Positions 32,778 through 41,118 of a DNA stretch of 58,971 nucleotides are shown here, one piece after another. Position numbers and translations under genes: made by a program. The stretch covers positions 1-58,971 of the forward strand of contig NZ_FNAI01000023.1 of the NCBI RefSeq assembly GCF_900101875.1, in the 5' to 3' direction. Origin of the DNA: Mucilaginibacter pineti (lineage in GTDB: Bacteria; Bacteroidota; Bacteroidia; Sphingobacteriales; Sphingobacteriaceae). A model generated the notes under the pieces. It did not search any database. It had not been told where the DNA came from and saw only the letters and a program-made list of their open reading frames with translations. Within the stretch, counting starts at the first letter, position 1. Every line of letters starts with the position of its first letter.

Positions 32778-35165
32778 TTGAAAAATGTATTCGCGGCTAT
32801 CACCGCTTTGCTGCTGCCTGTCCTGGCATCGGCCCAACTTTCCATATCCGGGAAGATCACAAACACATCTGGCGAAGTACTGCCCGGAGCTACCATCACC
32901 ATTACAAATCCATCAGCAAATATTGTTGCCGATGCTGCCGGTAAGTTCAGCTTTAATGACCTTAAACCCGGTAACTATTCTCTAAAGGCAAGTTATATAG
33001 GCTATCAGCCTGTTACTAAAAACATTAACCTTACTGCCAGTCAAACTGTTAATTTTTCATTGGGCAACGGAGTTATGGTTACTGATGAAGTTACCGTAAG
33101 CGCTACCCGCGCCGGTAAAAAATCGCCAACTGCTTTTACTAACCTGAGTAAAAAAGAGTTGGAGAAAAACAATTACGGGCAGGATCTTCCTTACCTGCTT
33201 AACCAAACCCCCTCAACTGTTGTTACATCTGATGCCGGGGCCGGGGTAGGCTATACAGGGATCCGCATCCGGGGATCTGACGGTACGCGCACCAATGTTA
33301 CCTTGAACGGTATCCCGCTTAACGATGCCGAAAGCCAGGGCGCTTACTTTATCGACCTGCCAGATCTCGCCTCATCTGTTGATAATATCCAGATCCAGCG
33401 CGGTGTGGGTACATCAACCAATGGCGCGGGCGCTTTTGGGGCCAGCATCAACATACAAACCACCACCCGCCGCGATACCGGCTATGCCGAGCTTAACAAC
33501 TCTGTAGGCTCGTACGGAACGCTTAAAAATACCGTTAGTCTGGGTTCGGGATTAGTAGGTGGTAAGTTTACTTTTGATGGCCGTCTGTCGAGAATTAAAT
33601 CCGACGGCTATATCGACCGTGCCAAATCCGACCTTAAATCATACTTTTTGAGCGGTGCTTACTACGGCAAAAATACCCTTATCAGGGTAAACGTATTTTC
33701 GGGTCAGGAAAAAACCTATCAGGCCTGGAATGGCGTACCGGAAGATACCGTTGCAGTTCACCCAACCTATAATGGACTGGGGTTAGAATCAGACGGAAAA
33801 ACTTACTATAATAATCAAACTGATAATTATACTCAAAACTACGCCCAGGCGCTTATCACCCAAAAAGTTACTGATAACCTTACTTTCAATGGCGCGCTGC
33901 ATTATACCAAAGGCTTTGGTTATTATGAAGAGTATAAAAACACCGATTCGCTTTCACATTATGGTGTAACGCCGGTAACCATAGGGGGCACAACCTTTGC
34001 CACTACCGATCTGGTTCGTCGTTTATGGCTCAATAATGATTTTTATGGCCTTACCTACGCCTTTAATTACACACCTAAACAAAACCTCAACTTTACTTTG
34101 GGTGGTGCTTATAACGAATATCGCGGAGCACATTACAATAACATCGAGTGGACACAGCAAAGCACCAACATCCCTCCCGATTATGAGTACTCACGTGATA
34201 ACGCCCGCAAAAACGACTTCAATATTTTTGCCAAGGCCGATATCAAGATGAACGATGTGACGCTATTTGCCGATATGCAATACCGCCATATTTATTACTC
34301 CTTTTTAGGTTACGACCGTAACCGTAATAATGTGCAGCAAAACGCCTCGTTTAGCTTTTATAATCCCAAAGCAGGTATTACCTACCAACTAAACGACCAA
34401 AGCAATGCCTACCTGTCATTCGCGGTTGGTAACCACGAGCCGTCAAGGGACGATTTTACGCAATCAACCCCGGGTAGCCGCCCTAAAGCCGAGAACCTGA
34501 AGGACTGGGAGGCTGGTTACAGGTATAGCAGTGCAGGTGTTAACTTCGGCATAAATGGTTTTTTTATGGATTATAATAACCAGCTGGTGTTAACAGGACA
34601 AATTAATGACGTGGGCGGCTTCATACATAGCAATGTGAAGGATAGCTACCGCGCCGGTGTTGAACTGGATGGTAAGGTGCGTATTACACCACAATTTTAT
34701 TGGGCGGCAACGGCATCGTTAAGCAGAAATAAAGTAAAGAACTTTGTTGAGTTTATTGACAATACCGATACCGGCGGTCAGGATGAAGTTAAATACGGCA
34801 CCACCAATCTTGCCTTTTCGCCTTCATTTGTTGGTTCAAGCGAGTTGAACTTTGTGCCGCTTAAGGGTGCGGAGATTGCTTTCATCAGCAAGTACGTAGG
34901 TAAACAATACCTGGATAATACATCCAACGAAACCCGCAAACTGAATGCCTTTTTTGTAAACAGCGTACGCCTGCATTACAGCTTTAAAACCAACGTCATT
35001 AAAAACATTGGCATTGGGCTGCAGGTAAACAATTTGTTCAGCGAAAAATATTCATCAAACGGATATACCTACAGCGACATTGAAGGTGGTACCCGGGTTA
35101 ATTACAATGCCTATTTCCCGCAGGCACCGCGCAATTTTATGGCATCGTTAAGTTTGGGATTTTAA
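32778..35165 (+). CDS. TonB-dependent outer-membrane receptor, probable thiamine uptake
   Basis: 795 aa starting with TTG at 32778; this start yields a good signal peptide (MKNVFAAITALLLPVLASAQ), and the nearby ATG at 32785 is out of frame. After the signal comes a CarboxypepD_reg (beta-sandwich) domain about 21-105 (ISGKITNTSGEVLPGATITI), the plug about 115-230 (YTGIRIRGSDGTRTNVTLNG, DLASSVDNIQIQRGVGTS) and a 22-strand barrel to the C-terminal aromatic LSLGF. It imports ligand across the outer membrane with TonB energy. The TPP riboswitch directly upstream and PnuT downstream identify thiamine or a derivative as the likely ligand. It is of the FecA/BtuB-like type rather than SusC: no SusD follows. 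Confidence 0.9.
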   Translation: MKNVFAAITALLLPVLASAQLSISGKITNTSGEVLPGATITITNPSANIVADAAGKFSFNDLKPGNYSLKASYIGYQPVTKNINLTASQTVNFSLGNGVMVTDEVTVSATRAGKKSPTAFTNLSKKELEKNNYGQDLPYLLNQTPSTVVTSDAGAGVGYTGIRIRGSDGTRTNVTLNGIPLNDAESQGAYFIDLPDLASSVDNIQIQRGVGTSTNGAGAFGASINIQTTTRRDTGYAELNNSVGSYGTLKNTVSLGSGLVGGKFTFDGRLSRIKSDGYIDRAKSDLKSYFLSGAYYGKNTLIRVNVFSGQEKTYQAWNGVPEDTVAVHPTYNGLGLESDGKTYYNNQTDNYTQNYAQALITQKVTDNLTFNGALHYTKGFGYYEEYKNTDSLSHYGVTPVTIGGTTFATTDLVRRLWLNNDFYGLTYAFNYTPKQNLNFTLGGAYNEYRGAHYNNIEWTQQSTNIPPDYEYSRDNARKNDFNIFAKADIKMNDVTLFADMQYRHIYYSFLGYDRNRNNVQQNASFSFYNPKAGITYQLNDQSNAYLSFAVGNHEPSRDDFTQSTPGSRPKAENLKDWEAGYRYSSAGVNFGINGFFMDYNNQLVLTGQINDVGGFIHSNVKDSYRAGVELDGKVRITPQFYWAATASLSRNKVKNFVEFIDNTDTGGQDEVKYGTTNLAFSPSFVGSSELNFVPLKGAEIAFISKYVGKQYLDNTSNETRKLNAFFVNSVRLHYSFKTNVIKNIGIGLQVNNLFSEKYSSNGYTYSDIEGGTRVNYNAYFPQAPRNFMASLSLGF

Positions 35166-35198
35166 CAAACAGTAACTCAAAAATCAAAACAATTAACC

Positions 35199-35849
35199 AT
35201 GACTATGCAAACACTTATAGCGCTGTTCATGGAACAAATAAAGGAAACCACCTGGGTGCAATGGCTTGCCGTTGCCCTGGGTGTTGCCGAAGTGTTGCTG
35301 GCGCGAAAAAACAACATCTGGCTTTACCCATTGGGTATCCTGGGTACGCTCATTTCTATTTATCTGCTGTTGGATGTCCACCTGTATGCCGAATCGATAC
35401 TGAGTGTTTATTACGTGGTAATGAGCGTTTACGGCTGGGTGTACTGGATAAAAAAGAAGGATGAGCCTCCCGTAGAAGTAAGCTGGAGTACCAAAAAAGA
35501 ATGGATTGTTAGCATTACCATATCAGTTGTTGGCTGGGTATTTTTCTATGTGCTGCTTAAAAACCTGCCTGCAAAATACTTTACCCCATCAAACGTGCCC
35601 ATTTGGGATGCGCTGATATCGTCAACAGCATGGGCAGGTATGTGGCTGCTGGCACGCCGTAAAATAGAAAACTGGGTATTTTTAAACGTATCAAACCTGT
35701 TTGCCATACCTATATTGTTTTACAAACATCTGCCGCTGTTTGCCATACTCACCTTGTTTTTATTTGTAGTAGCCATTTTTGGATATTTCGATTGGAAGAA
35801 AGAAGCCGAATTGGCTAAAAGCTTAAAGCCGAAGGCCGAAAGCGTTTAA
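35199..35849 (+). CDS. pnuT: PnuC-family transporter, probable thiamine transporter PnuT
   Basis: 216 aa, seven hydrophobic segments, the size and pattern of the NMN/PnuC family (facilitators of vitamin uptake trapped by phosphorylation). WVQWLAVALGVAEVLLARKN-NIWLYPLGILGT (about 19-50) and YYVVMSVYGWVYW (about 69-81, the WxxW-type substrate motif) are present. Placement after a TPP riboswitch and a TonB receptor indicates thiamine, hence PnuT rather than PnuC. The last residues, KSLKPKAESV, are encoded by an inverted-repeat word shared with the spacer. The start may be ATG 35199 or 35205. Confidence 0.88.
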   Translation: MTMQTLIALFMEQIKETTWVQWLAVALGVAEVLLARKNNIWLYPLGILGTLISIYLLLDVHLYAESILSVYYVVMSVYGWVYWIKKKDEPPVEVSWSTKKEWIVSITISVVGWVFFYVLLKNLPAKYFTPSNVPIWDALISSTAWAGMWLLARRKIENWVFLNVSNLFAIPILFYKHLPLFAILTLFLFVVAIFGYFDWKKEAELAKSLKPKAESV

Positions 35850-35895
35850 CAGATTAATAATTTGCTTTAGGCTTTAGGCCTTTAGCTTTAAGCTT
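35819..35895 (+). repeat. Imperfect inverted repeat spanning the pnuT stop codon
   Basis: The last 25 nt of coding sequence (35819-35843) are complementary, with three or four mismatches, to 35871-35895 (GCTTTAGGCC-TTTAGCTTTAAGCTT). The resulting hairpin of about 25 bp would enclose the pnuT stop codon and end 5 nt before the next start codon. No T-run follows, so it is not a standard terminator. Confidence 0.65.
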
Positions 35896-35900
35896 AAAAA

Positions 35901-36995
35901 ATGGATCATCCTTCAAGTAACTTAAAACCCGAATGGGTAAATATAATCCGTAATGCAGCACCGGAGGCCGAAAAACTGGCCATGCTGCACCCGGATCAGC
36001 TGGCGCTTATTTATGAGCAGGGTTGGTTTAAATTTTTAGTACCCAAAGCGTATTCGGGTCTGCAACTGCCCCTGCCAGATATGGTTAAGCTGGAAGAAAG
36101 CCTGGCCTGGGCCAATGGCAGTTTAGGCTGGGTGGTAACGCTATGTGCCGGAGCAGGTTGGTTCGGCGGTTTTTTATCGCCGGGGATTGCCCATGAACTT
36201 TTAAACACACCATACCTTTGTTTGGCAGGCAGCGGCGCATCAACCGGTACTGCCACCATTACCGAGGGCGGTTATATCATAAACGGCACCTGGAAATATG
36301 CCAGCGGTGCGCACCATGCCACACATATTACCGCCAACTGCATCATCAAAAACGGCGAAGAAACTGTATTAAACAGCGATGGCAAACCGCTTATCTTGCC
36401 TTTTATTTTCGATAGTAAAGATGTGCAATTGTTCGCCGCCTGGAAATACATAGGCATGATGGCTACGGGCAGCGATGCCTACACCGTAAAAGACGTTTTT
36501 GTAGCTAAAGACAGATGTTTCAAGATTGACGCCGCAGCCGCCGTAATTAATGAGCCGCTATATCAATATCCGTTTTTGCAATTAGCCGAAGCTACGCTGG
36601 CTGCCAACATATCCGGCATAGCCGTACACTTTATTGACCTCTGCGGGCCCGCATTTGAGGAAAGGCAAAAAAACGCCCGGTTAACGTTAACACAAAAAGC
36701 ACTGATTACCAATACCCTCGAAAAACTAAGCGCCTTGTTGCACAACACACGCGAACAATTCCACAAAGCTGTAGAGGCATCATGGCAGACAGATCTTGCG
36801 GATAATACTTTGCAATTGGCAGAAGTAAGCATAACCAGCCGCAAACTGGCCATTACTGCGCGTAAGTGTGTTGATGAATTGTACCCTTACTGCGGCTTGC
36901 AAGCGGCCAACCCGGATACCGAGATAAGCCAGGTATGGCGCGATTTTCATACGGCAGGGCAGCATTCGCTGCTTACTTTCGAAAGCCCGCTCTAA
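35901..36995 (+). CDS. Acyl-CoA-dehydrogenase-fold flavoprotein (DszC/HsaA-like group)
   Basis: 364 aa. The N-terminal helical domain (about 1-105: ESLAWANGSLGWVVTLCAGAGW), a beta-domain (about 115-215: YIINGTWKYASGAHHATHIT, WKYIGMMATGSDAYTVKDVFV) and the C-terminal helical bundle follow the acyl-CoA dehydrogenase fold. The GSLGW and GMMATGSDAYTV blocks are closest to the flavin monooxygenase-like branch (DszC, HsaA, SfnC), not to beta-oxidation dehydrogenases; the catalytic Glu of the latter is not evident. Position 52 bp behind pnuT suggests membership in the thiamine operon. The substrate is unknown. Confidence 0.8.
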   Translation: MDHPSSNLKPEWVNIIRNAAPEAEKLAMLHPDQLALIYEQGWFKFLVPKAYSGLQLPLPDMVKLEESLAWANGSLGWVVTLCAGAGWFGGFLSPGIAHELLNTPYLCLAGSGASTGTATITEGGYIINGTWKYASGAHHATHITANCIIKNGEETVLNSDGKPLILPFIFDSKDVQLFAAWKYIGMMATGSDAYTVKDVFVAKDRCFKIDAAAAVINEPLYQYPFLQLAEATLAANISGIAVHFIDLCGPAFEERQKNARLTLTQKALITNTLEKLSALLHNTREQFHKAVEASWQTDLADNTLQLAEVSITSRKLAITARKCVDELYPYCGLQAANPDTEISQVWRDFHTAGQHSLLTFESPL

Positions 36996-37102
36996 AACAG
37001 GGCGTTTTCGGGTAGATTTTGGCGGTTATTTTATTCCTGAAATGTTTTTTTCTGGAATTAAGATGTTCATTATGGGGTAATTTAGCTGCCAAAATTTCAA
37101 CG

Positions 37103-37146
37103 TTAGCGGTAAAAGCTTATTAAGATTTTTACAATGTTACCGCTAA
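37103..37146. promoter_or_regulatory. Inverted repeat upstream of glgA
   Basis: TTAGCGGTAA (37103-37112) and TTACCGCTAA (37137-37146), a 10-bp perfect inverted repeat 24 nt apart, 76 bp before glgA, and bracketed by near-direct AAATTTCAA words. It may be an operator or a decayed repeat; no factor can be named. Confidence 0.35.
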
Positions 37147-37221
37147 ATTTCAAAAACTATATTAATCATTATAGGTTTCTCTTTTGGTAATCTTTCCTTA
37201 AATTGAGCCAATAAAACCTGA

Positions 37222-38646
37222 ATGAAAATATTCCATCTGAGTGCCGAATGTTACCCCGTTGCTAAAGTTGGCGGCCTTGCTGACGTTGTTGGTGCACTGC
37301 CTAAATATCAAAACCAGGCAGGTTTGCAGGCAGTTGTTGTCATGCCTTATTACGACCGTAAGTTTACGCAGGAAAACGAATTCGACGTTGTTTTTGCCGC
37401 TGCAACCCTGCTGGGTAACCGCAGGCTATTTTTTGAGATCCTGAAAGAAAAAACTAATAAGCTTGGTTTTGAGCTGTACCTGGTACGCATACCGGGTTTG
37501 CTTGATCGTACTGAGGTATACAGCTACCCCGATGAAAGGGAGCAGTTTATTGCCTTTCAACTGGCTTTTTTAGATTGGATAAATTACACCCAGCAAACGC
37601 CGGATATTATCCATTGCCATGATCACCACTCGGGCCTGGTGCCTTTCCTGCTGTATCATTCAAAACTGTATACCCGTCTGGCTAATGTGCCAACGGTATT
37701 TACTATCCATAACGGCCAGTATCACGGCGCCTTCGGCTGGGAACACCTGGCTTTGCTCCCCGAGATTGATCTGACCCAAACCGGTTTGCTTGATTGGGCG
37801 GGCGGAATAAACCCGCTGGCTGCTGCAGTTAAATGCTGCTGGAGCTATACCACGGTGTCGCCTACTTACCTGCGCGAGCTTACCATTAACTCTAATGGGT
37901 TAGAATATCTTTTTTATATAGAAAGAGCAAAGGGCCATGGCATCATTAACGGGATAGATACCGAAGTATGGAACCCTAAAACAGATGCCATGATAGCCGG
38001 CAAATTTACCACCCGCTTGCTGGCCAAAGGCAAGCAGGTTAATAAAGATGCCATATGTACCCGTTTCGGCCTCGACCCAGAAAAACCGCTGTATACTTTT
38101 ATTGGCAGGTTAGTGATAGAAAAAGGGGCCGACCTGCTGCCCGAAGCTGTTGAACGCAGCATTAAAGAGAATCCCGGCGAGCTTAGCTTTTTAATATTAG
38201 GCTCGGGCGATAAGGATATGGAAGCGGCATTGCTTGAACTTAAGGATAAGTACCCCGGCCAATGCAATGTATTTATCGGTTACGATGAATCATTGGCACA
38301 CCTGATTTATGCCGGTGCCGATTTCCTGCTGATGCCATCGCGGGTTGAACCATGCGGGCTTAACCAGCTATACTCATTACGTTATGGCACCATGCCGCTG
38401 GTACGCAGCACCGGCGGCCTTATTGATTCGGTAATTGATTTTGGTGATGAGGGGGGCTACGGCATCCGCTTTAACCAGGTTTCTGTTGATGATATTTGCT
38501 ATGCCATTTTCCGTGCTAAAGTATTATATCAAACACCCGCAAAGCTGCAGCAGCTGCGCAAACGCATGATGGAACTCGATTTTTCGTGGGACCGCTCGGC
38601 AAAAGAATATATTGACCTGTATGAAAGTTTAAACCCTACGATATGA
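37222..38646 (+). CDS. glgA: Glycogen synthase (ADP-glucose, GT5)
   Basis: 474 aa, normal for bacterial GlgA. It adds glucose from ADP-glucose to the non-reducing end of glycogen. N-terminal ADP-glucose-binding KVGGLADVVGALPK (15-28), FTIHNGQYHGAFGW, GIDTEVWNP, the GT-B C-domain FIGRLVIEKGADLL and the acceptor region PSRVEPCGLNQLYSLRYGT with STGGLIDSV are all present. It overlaps glgC by 4 bp (ATGA), so the two are translationally coupled. glgB and glgP are not in the window. Confidence 0.96.
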   Translation: MKIFHLSAECYPVAKVGGLADVVGALPKYQNQAGLQAVVVMPYYDRKFTQENEFDVVFAAATLLGNRRLFFEILKEKTNKLGFELYLVRIPGLLDRTEVYSYPDEREQFIAFQLAFLDWINYTQQTPDIIHCHDHHSGLVPFLLYHSKLYTRLANVPTVFTIHNGQYHGAFGWEHLALLPEIDLTQTGLLDWAGGINPLAAAVKCCWSYTTVSPTYLRELTINSNGLEYLFYIERAKGHGIINGIDTEVWNPKTDAMIAGKFTTRLLAKGKQVNKDAICTRFGLDPEKPLYTFIGRLVIEKGADLLPEAVERSIKENPGELSFLILGSGDKDMEAALLELKDKYPGQCNVFIGYDESLAHLIYAGADFLLMPSRVEPCGLNQLYSLRYGTMPLVRSTGGLIDSVIDFGDEGGYGIRFNQVSVDDICYAIFRAKVLYQTPAKLQQLRKRMMELDFSWDRSAKEYIDLYESLNPTI

Positions 38647-39905
38647 CATCTAAAGTAATTTCCATTGTACTTGGCGGTGGCCAGGGCAGTCGTTTATCAC
38701 CGCTTACTGCAACCCGTTCAAAACCGGCCGTTCCAATTGCAGGCAAGTACCGCTTGGTTGATATTCCTATTTCAAATTGCCTGCACTCGGGTATTACACG
38801 TATTTATGTGTTAACGCAGTTTAACTCGGCATCATTAAATAAGCACATCAAAAACACCTATCACTTTAGCAGTTTTAGCGATGCCTTTGTTGATATTTTA
38901 GCAGCAGAACAAACCCCTACCAGCGGTGCCTGGTTTCAGGGTACGGCCGATGCGGTTAGGCAAAGTTTGCACCACCTTGCGGTACATGAATTTGAATATG
39001 TATTGATCCTATCCGGCGATCAGCTTTACCAGATGGATTTTGACGATATGATCAGCAAGCATATTGATGCCGGTGCCGAGATCTCTATAGCTACCATTCC
39101 TGTTGATGCTGCCGATGTACCGGGATTTGGGATCCTTAAAACCGATTCAAACAGCATGGTTACGGCTTTCATTGAAAAGCCAAAATCAAATTTTGAAAGC
39201 TGGGCATCAGAAGTGAGCGACGAAATGCAGGCCGAGGGCAGGGTGTATCTGGCTTCAATGGGTATCTACATTTTTAACCGCAAGCTATTATATGAATTGC
39301 TGGAAGGTAACGACCGTACCGATTTTGGTAAAGAGATCATCCCGCAATCAATAACAGATCATAAAGTATTAAGCTACCAGTATGAGGGTTACTGGACAGA
39401 CATTGGTACTATCCCGTCGTTTTTTGATGCCAACCTTGGCTTAACTGATGAGATTCCTAAATTTAACCTTTTTGGCGAAAATCATATTTTCACCCGTGCA
39501 CGTATGTTGCCGCCATCTAAAATATCCGGCACGTTGCTTAATAAATCTATCGTTGCCGATGGTTGTATCATCCAGGCTAAGGAAATCACCCGTTCTATCA
39601 TCGGTATCCGTACCCGTATAGGCGTTGAAACCAGCATCGAGAACTGTTATGTAATGGGTAGCGACAACTACCAAACGCTGGAGCAAATTGCCGAGCTTAA
39701 ATTAACCAAATCGCCAATTATGGGCATCGGCGACAGGTGTAAGATCAAGAACGCCATCATCGACAAAAATACCTACATCGGCGATGACGTTTCCATCAAT
39801 TGCGGCGATTTATTGCCCGATGGCGATTATGACACGCACACCGTACAGGATGGTATTGTAGTTGTTAAGAAACGCGCTATTATCCCTAACGGAACAATCA
39901 TTTAG
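38643..39905 (+). CDS. glgC: Glucose-1-phosphate adenylyltransferase
   Basis: 420 aa. It makes ADP-glucose from Glc1P and ATP, the committed step in bacterial glycogen synthesis. Pyrophosphorylase signature GGGQGSRLSPLTATRSKPAVP (10 onwards), IPISNCLHSGI, the FQGTADAVRQSL and LSGDQLYQMDF motifs, substrate loop IEKPK, and the C-terminal left-handed beta-helix (about 300-420). Its ATG overlaps the glgA stop codon. A long terminator hairpin follows (39915-39969). Confidence 0.96.
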   Translation: MTSKVISIVLGGGQGSRLSPLTATRSKPAVPIAGKYRLVDIPISNCLHSGITRIYVLTQFNSASLNKHIKNTYHFSSFSDAFVDILAAEQTPTSGAWFQGTADAVRQSLHHLAVHEFEYVLILSGDQLYQMDFDDMISKHIDAGAEISIATIPVDAADVPGFGILKTDSNSMVTAFIEKPKSNFESWASEVSDEMQAEGRVYLASMGIYIFNRKLLYELLEGNDRTDFGKEIIPQSITDHKVLSYQYEGYWTDIGTIPSFFDANLGLTDEIPKFNLFGENHIFTRARMLPPSKISGTLLNKSIVADGCIIQAKEITRSIIGIRTRIGVETSIENCYVMGSDNYQTLEQIAELKLTKSPIMGIGDRCKIKNAIIDKNTYIGDDVSINCGDLLPDGDYDTHTVQDGIVVVKKRAIIPNGTII

Positions 39906-39914
39906 ATTACCTTT

Positions 39915-39969
39915 AATTCAAATAAAAAAACCTTGCCGGTAACACTGGCAAGGTTTTTTTATTTGAATT
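39915..39969 (+). terminator. Terminator of glgAC with 23-bp perfect arms
   Basis: The arms at 39915-39937 and 39947-39969 are perfect complements (core AAAAAAACCTTGCC / GGCAAGGTTTTTTT), starting 10 nt after the glgC stop codon. Symmetric A/T tracts make it bidirectional. Confidence 0.9.
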
Positions 39970-40004
39970 TTAAACTGGCTCCCATCGCCATAAATTAAAT
40001 TTTC

Positions 40005-40213
40005 TTAGAAACTGTCTAAATTTGATTTAAACTATTGAGTATCCTATAAAATTCATTGCCGTTGACTTTAGTCAACGGAATAATGAGTAGAAAACGAGGG
40101 CTTTAGCCCAAATATCGCTTGGATAATTGGGCTAAAGCCCGTAATAATGCCTTTTATTACCGTTGACTAAAGTCAACGGCAATGAATAACTTTCCTTTTT
40201 AGACAGTTTCTTA
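40005..40213. mobile_element. MITE-like palindromic element, copy B (TTA-flanked)
   Basis: With the terminator this fills the 305-bp gap 39906-40210. TTA (40005-40007), 13-bp terminal inverted repeats GAAACTGTCTAAA (40008-40020) and TTTAGACAGTTTC (40198-40210), then TTA again (40211-40213): a possible 3-bp target duplication. Inside are 28-bp perfect inverted arms (40051-40078 and 40160-40187), each containing a self-palindrome CCGTTGACT..AGTCAACGG, and an inner 13-bp stem GGGCTTTAGCCCA / TGGGCTAAAGCCC (40098-40110, 40128-40140). There is no coding frame. Copy A (4316-4474) shares this plan. The right-hand TTA is the stop codon (TAA) of the DUF4198 gene. Confidence 0.75.
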
Positions 40214-41059
40214 GTGCTTATTCCCGAAACCAAATTCACGGTAAGTATTAGGGATAGAATCTTCATTGCTAAAGGCAAATGTCATAGTGGCGCCCCAGCT
40301 TTCAAAATCGGCATTTTTATCAGTCGATGCCTCTATATGGGTTGAGCTTAGCATATAAATACCCTCGCGGCTTAGTTTAAAAAACACCAGTCCGCTGCCA
40401 TCCGCAGTAAGCGTTTGCGGAAAAATGTTTCCGTTTATAGTTTTTACGTATTGAATAACCACTGCATCCTTCATTGGCTGTCCTTTAAAAAGCACCTGTG
40501 CGGTTACATCATCGCCATAACTGGCTTTAAAGGGATTCTGCTGAATAACTATTTCGTAATCCTCGCCAAGTGGCTTATCAAAATTACCATTGGCTTTATC
40601 AACAGCAATAAGGGTTTTAAGGTACCGGCTTGATTTTTCTACAAAATATTGCTGATTGCTGGCTTTAGCATCCTCGGCAATTTTTCCTAATCCTTCGGCA
40701 TCCAGGTTTTTCAAGAATTTATTCCGTTCCGATTCTAAAACTTCGGTTTTTACCAGTTCGATCATCGCAAGACCGCTGTTCTCCAATTTATAGTTCAACA
40801 CATTGGCGGCGGTATCTTTAGTATTTTTACTGAGGTCGGTTTTCTTTGAACCTTCGTACAGCATAAACTTCGAGATCTTGCCGCTTTCATATTTGTACTC
40901 GCCCTCTTTTACAAACTGGTTGCCGCTTAGCAAATGCAGGTTCAGCTTATCACCTTTGTGCATATAAAAGTTTTCGGGAAGCAAAAAATAATCCTGCGAT
41001 GAAGCTGCAAACCCAATAATCATTAACCCCGCGAATAACACAATTCCAATACGTTTCAT
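40211..41059 (-). CDS. DUF4198 family periplasmic protein
   Basis: 282 aa. Signal peptide 1-20 (GFAASSQ). The mature protein has the DUF4198 (NikM-like) layout: DYFLLPENFYMHKGDKLNLHLLSGNQF near the start, a helical insert (about 105-145), an Ig-like domain with GDDVTAQVLFKGQPMKDAVV (about 180-200), TADGSGLVFFKLSREGIYMLSSTHIE and the closing WGATMTFAF. The family is linked to nickel or cobalt transport in some bacteria, but no transporter is adjacent here. Its stop codon coincides with the TTA flanking the MITE-like element; the gene is otherwise intact. A CAAACATA -7 box lies 20 bp upstream. Confidence 0.8.
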   Translation of the reverse strand: MKRIGIVLFAGLMIIGFAASSQDYFLLPENFYMHKGDKLNLHLLSGNQFVKEGEYKYESGKISKFMLYEGSKKTDLSKNTKDTAANVLNYKLENSGLAMIELVKTEVLESERNKFLKNLDAEGLGKIAEDAKASNQQYFVEKSSRYLKTLIAVDKANGNFDKPLGEDYEIVIQQNPFKASYGDDVTAQVLFKGQPMKDAVVIQYVKTINGNIFPQTLTADGSGLVFFKLSREGIYMLSSTHIEASTDKNADFESWGATMTFAFSNEDSIPNTYREFGFGNKH

Positions 41060-41078
41060 ACTTTTTAGATAGGATCAT

Positions 41079-41086
41079 CAAACATA
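41079..41086 (-). promoter_or_regulatory. Candidate -7 box (TATGTTTG) of the DUF4198 gene
   Basis: The plus strand reads CAAACATA, exact consensus on the minus strand 20 bp before the start. No -33 match. Confidence 0.4.
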
Positions 41087-41118
41087 CAAAGTTTTAAAAA
41101 CTTCAGTAGTTTTACGTT

